Source: Phycisphaerales bacterium (lineage in GTDB: Bacteria > Planctomycetota > Phycisphaerae > Sedimentisphaerales > Anaerohalosphaeraceae). Taken from it: a stretch of DNA of 7,104 nt. Position 1 is the first letter of the stretch; every line of letters begins with the position of its first letter. Below are positions 5,844 to 7,104 of the stretch, piece after piece. The DNA is taken from positions 1-7,104 of the forward strand of contig PMBP01000434.1 of NCBI GenBank assembly GCA_003152975.1, given 5' to 3'. Made by a program: the position numbers and the translations under genes. The notes below the pieces were generated by a model. It was not told the DNA's origin. It ran no database searches and worked only from the letters and a program-made list of their open reading frames with translations.

Positions 5844-6832
5844 CCGGCGAGGATGGCGTCGATGCGGGCCAGTTCTTCGGCGTCGAAACGGGTGTTCTTG
5901 AGGGCGGCGAGATTTTTGGCGATCTGTTCGGGGCGGCTTGCGCCGACGAGGACGGAGGTGACGCGTTTGTCGCGGAGGATCCAGGCCAGGGCCATTTCGG
6001 CCAGGGACTGGCCGCGATCGGCGGCGAGGGCGTTGAGGGCGCGGAGTTTGGCCTGCAGGGCGGGAGTGACTTCGCTTTGCTGGAGAAAGCCGGTGGGCTT
6101 GGCGGCGCGGGAATCGGCGGGGATGTCGTGGAGGTATTTATCGGTGAGCAACCCTTGCGCCAGGGGGCTAAAGGGGATGCAGCCGACGCCGAGGCGGCCG
6201 AGGGTGTCGAGGAGGCCCTGTTCGGGGGTACGGACGAGCATCGAATACTTGGGCTGGTGGATCAGCAGGCGGTGGCCCATTCCGGCGAGGATCTGATGGG
6301 CCTTGAGGGTCTGCTCAGGCGAGTAGTTGGAGACGCCGGCGTAGAGGGCCTTGCCGGAGCGGAGGGCCTGGTCGAGGGCGGACATCGTTTCTTCGAGGGG
6401 GGTGTTTGGATCCGGTCGATGCGAGTAGAAAATATCCACATAGTCGAGTTTCATGCGGCCAAGGGAGGCGTCCAGACTGGCCAGGAGGTACTTGCGGCTG
6501 CCCCACTCGCCGTAGGGGCCGGCCCACATGCGGTAGCCGGCCTTGGTGGAGATGATTAGTTCATCACGGAAGGCAGAGAGGTCCTGGGCGAGGATGCGGC
6601 CGAAATTCTCTTCCGCCGATCCGGGGGGAGGGCCGTAGTTGTTGGCCAGATCGAAATGGGTGATCCCCAGATCGAAGGCGCGGAAGAGCATGCGTCGCAT
6701 GGTCTCCGTGGGCTCGCCGCCTCCGAAGCTGTTCCAGAGGCCGAGGGAAATCGCGGGCAGCAGCGCACCGCTGCGGCCGCAGCGCCGATACGCCATTCCC
6801 TGATAACGGTTCGGGGTCGCTTGATGGCTCAT
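5837..6832 (-). CDS. yghZ: YghZ-type aldo/keto reductase (L-glyceraldehyde 3-phosphate reductase family, AKR14)
   Basis: This complete 331-residue cytoplasmic TIM-barrel oxidoreductase closely follows E. coli YghZ along its length: GKSG/GRSG near residue 20, LSLGLW-like motif (29-33), FDLANNYGPPPGSAEENFGR (60-79), ISTKAGY (94-100), DIFYSHR (133-139), LLIHQPKYSML (189-199), PLAQGLLTDKYL (223-234) and the NADP-binding-end motif SVLVGASRPEQ (293-303). The catalytic tetrad expected for the superfamily is present as Asp61, Tyr66, Lys97 and His138. The family uses NADPH to reduce L-glyceraldehyde 3-phosphate and methylglyoxal, and is regarded as a detoxifying enzyme. It lacks the last roughly 15 residues of the E. 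coli protein. The ATG is supported by AGGAG six bases upstream (6839-6843). It faces the pilus operon across an 83-bp gap and appears to be a single-gene unit. Family assignment is firm; the in vivo substrate is inferred from homologs. Confidence 0.95.
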   Translation of the reverse strand: MSHQATPNRYQGMAYRRCGRSGALLPAISLGLWNSFGGGEPTETMRRMLFRAFDLGITHFDLANNYGPPPGSAEENFGRILAQDLSAFRDELIISTKAGYRMWAGPYGEWGSRKYLLASLDASLGRMKLDYVDIFYSHRPDPNTPLEETMSALDQALRSGKALYAGVSNYSPEQTLKAHQILAGMGHRLLIHQPKYSMLVRTPEQGLLDTLGRLGVGCIPFSPLAQGLLTDKYLHDIPADSRAAKPTGFLQQSEVTPALQAKLRALNALAADRGQSLAEMALAWILRDKRVTSVLVGASRPEQIAKNLAALKNTRFDAEELARIDAILAGK

Positions 6833-6884
6833 CAGGCTCTCCTTTTCCTTCCCTGTGTCGATCGGCCGGCCATGGATATATCGG

Positions 6885-6913
6885 AGGATACACGACTAGC
6901 GCGCTGCGGACAA
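6885..6913 (-). promoter_or_regulatory. Possible sigma-70-type promoter for the aldo/keto reductase gene
   Basis: On the minus strand TTGTCC (6908-6913) and TATCCT (6885-6890) are separated by 17 bases; each matches the consensus hexamer at 4 of 6 positions. Transcription would start near 6878 and give a leader of roughly 45 bases that contains the Shine-Dalgarno and two 8-bp palindromes, GATATATC (6875-6882) and GGCCGGCC (6864-6871). The match is modest and a planctomycete consensus may differ. Confidence 0.35.
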
Positions 6914-6958
6914 AGAAGAAGAAGGGCAGGCGAGAGGTGTGGCACAGGGCCAGAGACA

Positions 6959-6990
6959 GCACAAGCCCCGGGAGGCCCCGAGGGTTGTGC
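6959..6990 (-). terminator. Imperfect hairpin downstream of the HU gene, possible weak terminator
   Basis: GCACAA (6959-6964) pairs with TTGTGC (6985-6990), and inner GC pairs continue the stem with single-base bulges for about 13 bp in total around a 4-base loop. It lies 39 bases after the HU stop codon on the minus strand, where a terminator would be expected. No T-tract follows, so intrinsic termination is doubtful; it may be an mRNA-stabilising 3' structure. Confidence 0.3.
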
Positions 6991-7029
6991 GCTGAGCTTC
7001 GTCACCGAATCCGTGAGGGCAGGAGCGCC

Positions 7030-7104
7030 TTACTTCTTCTTGGGGGGGACGATGGCGTCCTTGAACGCCTTGGCCAGACGGAACCGGACCACCGTCTTCG
7101 CCGG
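7030..7104 (-). CDS. HU-family DNA-binding protein, C-terminal fragment (5' part outside window)
   Basis: Only the last 24 codons are in the window. On the minus strand they read PAKTVVRFRLAKAFKDAI followed by VPPKKK and a TAA stop. The pattern PA+.VV.F+..KA.KDA is the conserved end of HU/IHF proteins (compare the VPAFKPGKALKDAV end of E. coli HU). A short Pro-Lys tail follows, which E. coli HU lacks. HU proteins are small dimeric nucleoid proteins that bend DNA through two beta arms; the arms are not in view here. The two prolines are encoded within a run of seven C. The family call is good for so short a piece, but other HU-like proteins with longer tails cannot be excluded. Confidence 0.75.
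   Translation of the reverse strand, partial: PAKTVVRFRLAKAFKDAIVPPKKK

Noticed and set aside
6077..6559. 160-codon plus-strand open frame opposite the aldo/keto reductase
   Set aside because: Opposite a gene with family-wide conservation and all catalytic residues; Gly/Ala/Val/Glu-rich composition typical of an antisense shadow.
5837..6832. Functional link of the aldo/keto reductase to the pilus genes
   Set aside because: It is on the opposite strand with its own probable promoter, and YghZ-type enzymes are widespread housekeeping or detoxifying reductases; adjacency alone is no evidence.
6913..7041. AAGAAGAAG at 6913 region and CTTCTTCTT at the HU end as a long-range inverted repeat
   Set aside because: It is explained by lysine codons plus a simple GAA-type run; nine bases of low-complexity pairing about 110 bases apart is not good evidence of structure.

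Overview
The window is a GC-rich bacterial chromosome fragment with two gene blocks that converge on a terminator near position 5811-5843. The likely source is a planctomycete-like bacterium (Planctomycetota or a relative in the PVC group). This rests on a PilM protein that carries its own membrane anchor and long periplasmic part, two large poorly classified partner proteins behind it, and an HU protein with a lysine tail. It is a judgement from protein style, not from a phylogenetic marker.

Block 1 (1-5753, plus strand) is a three-gene type IV pilus / type II secretion-like operon. The first gene enters the window already open. It encodes a PilM-type actin-like ATPase that continues, without a stop, through a PilN-like NLLP motif and a transmembrane helix into a large periplasmic part, so it looks like a natural PilM-PilN fusion. 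The second gene (2246-3613) encodes a single-pass membrane protein with a coiled coil and a C-terminal globular domain, which fits the PilO position. The third gene (3666-5753) encodes a 695-residue single-pass protein with two beta-rich, fibronectin-III-like stretches separated by a charged, disordered linker. It sits in the PilP position but has no PilP lipoprotein signal. The two intergenic gaps are short, each downstream start has a good Shine-Dalgarno, and no terminator separates the genes, so one transcript is expected. Together they would form the inner-membrane alignment platform of a pilus or secretion machine: a cytoplasmic PilM ring tied to three periplasmic arms. No secretin, motor ATPase, PilC or pilin is in the window.

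The intergenic stretch 5754-5836 is AT-rich. It holds a 7-bp-period repeat and a strong rho-independent terminator whose T-tract runs into the stop codon of the facing gene.

Block 2 (5837-7104, minus strand) has a complete YghZ-type aldo/keto reductase (5837-6832) and, beyond a 197-bp gap, the last 24 codons of an HU-family DNA-binding protein (7030-7104). The gap holds a plausible promoter and leader for the reductase and an imperfect hairpin that may end the HU transcript. The reductase and HU have no evident functional link to the pilus genes.

The least ordinary content is the fused PilM-PilN protein, its two lineage-specific partners, and the Met/Gly/Arg-rich segments shared by the first and third proteins. 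No RNA genes, CRISPR arrays, insertion sequences or attachment sites were seen.
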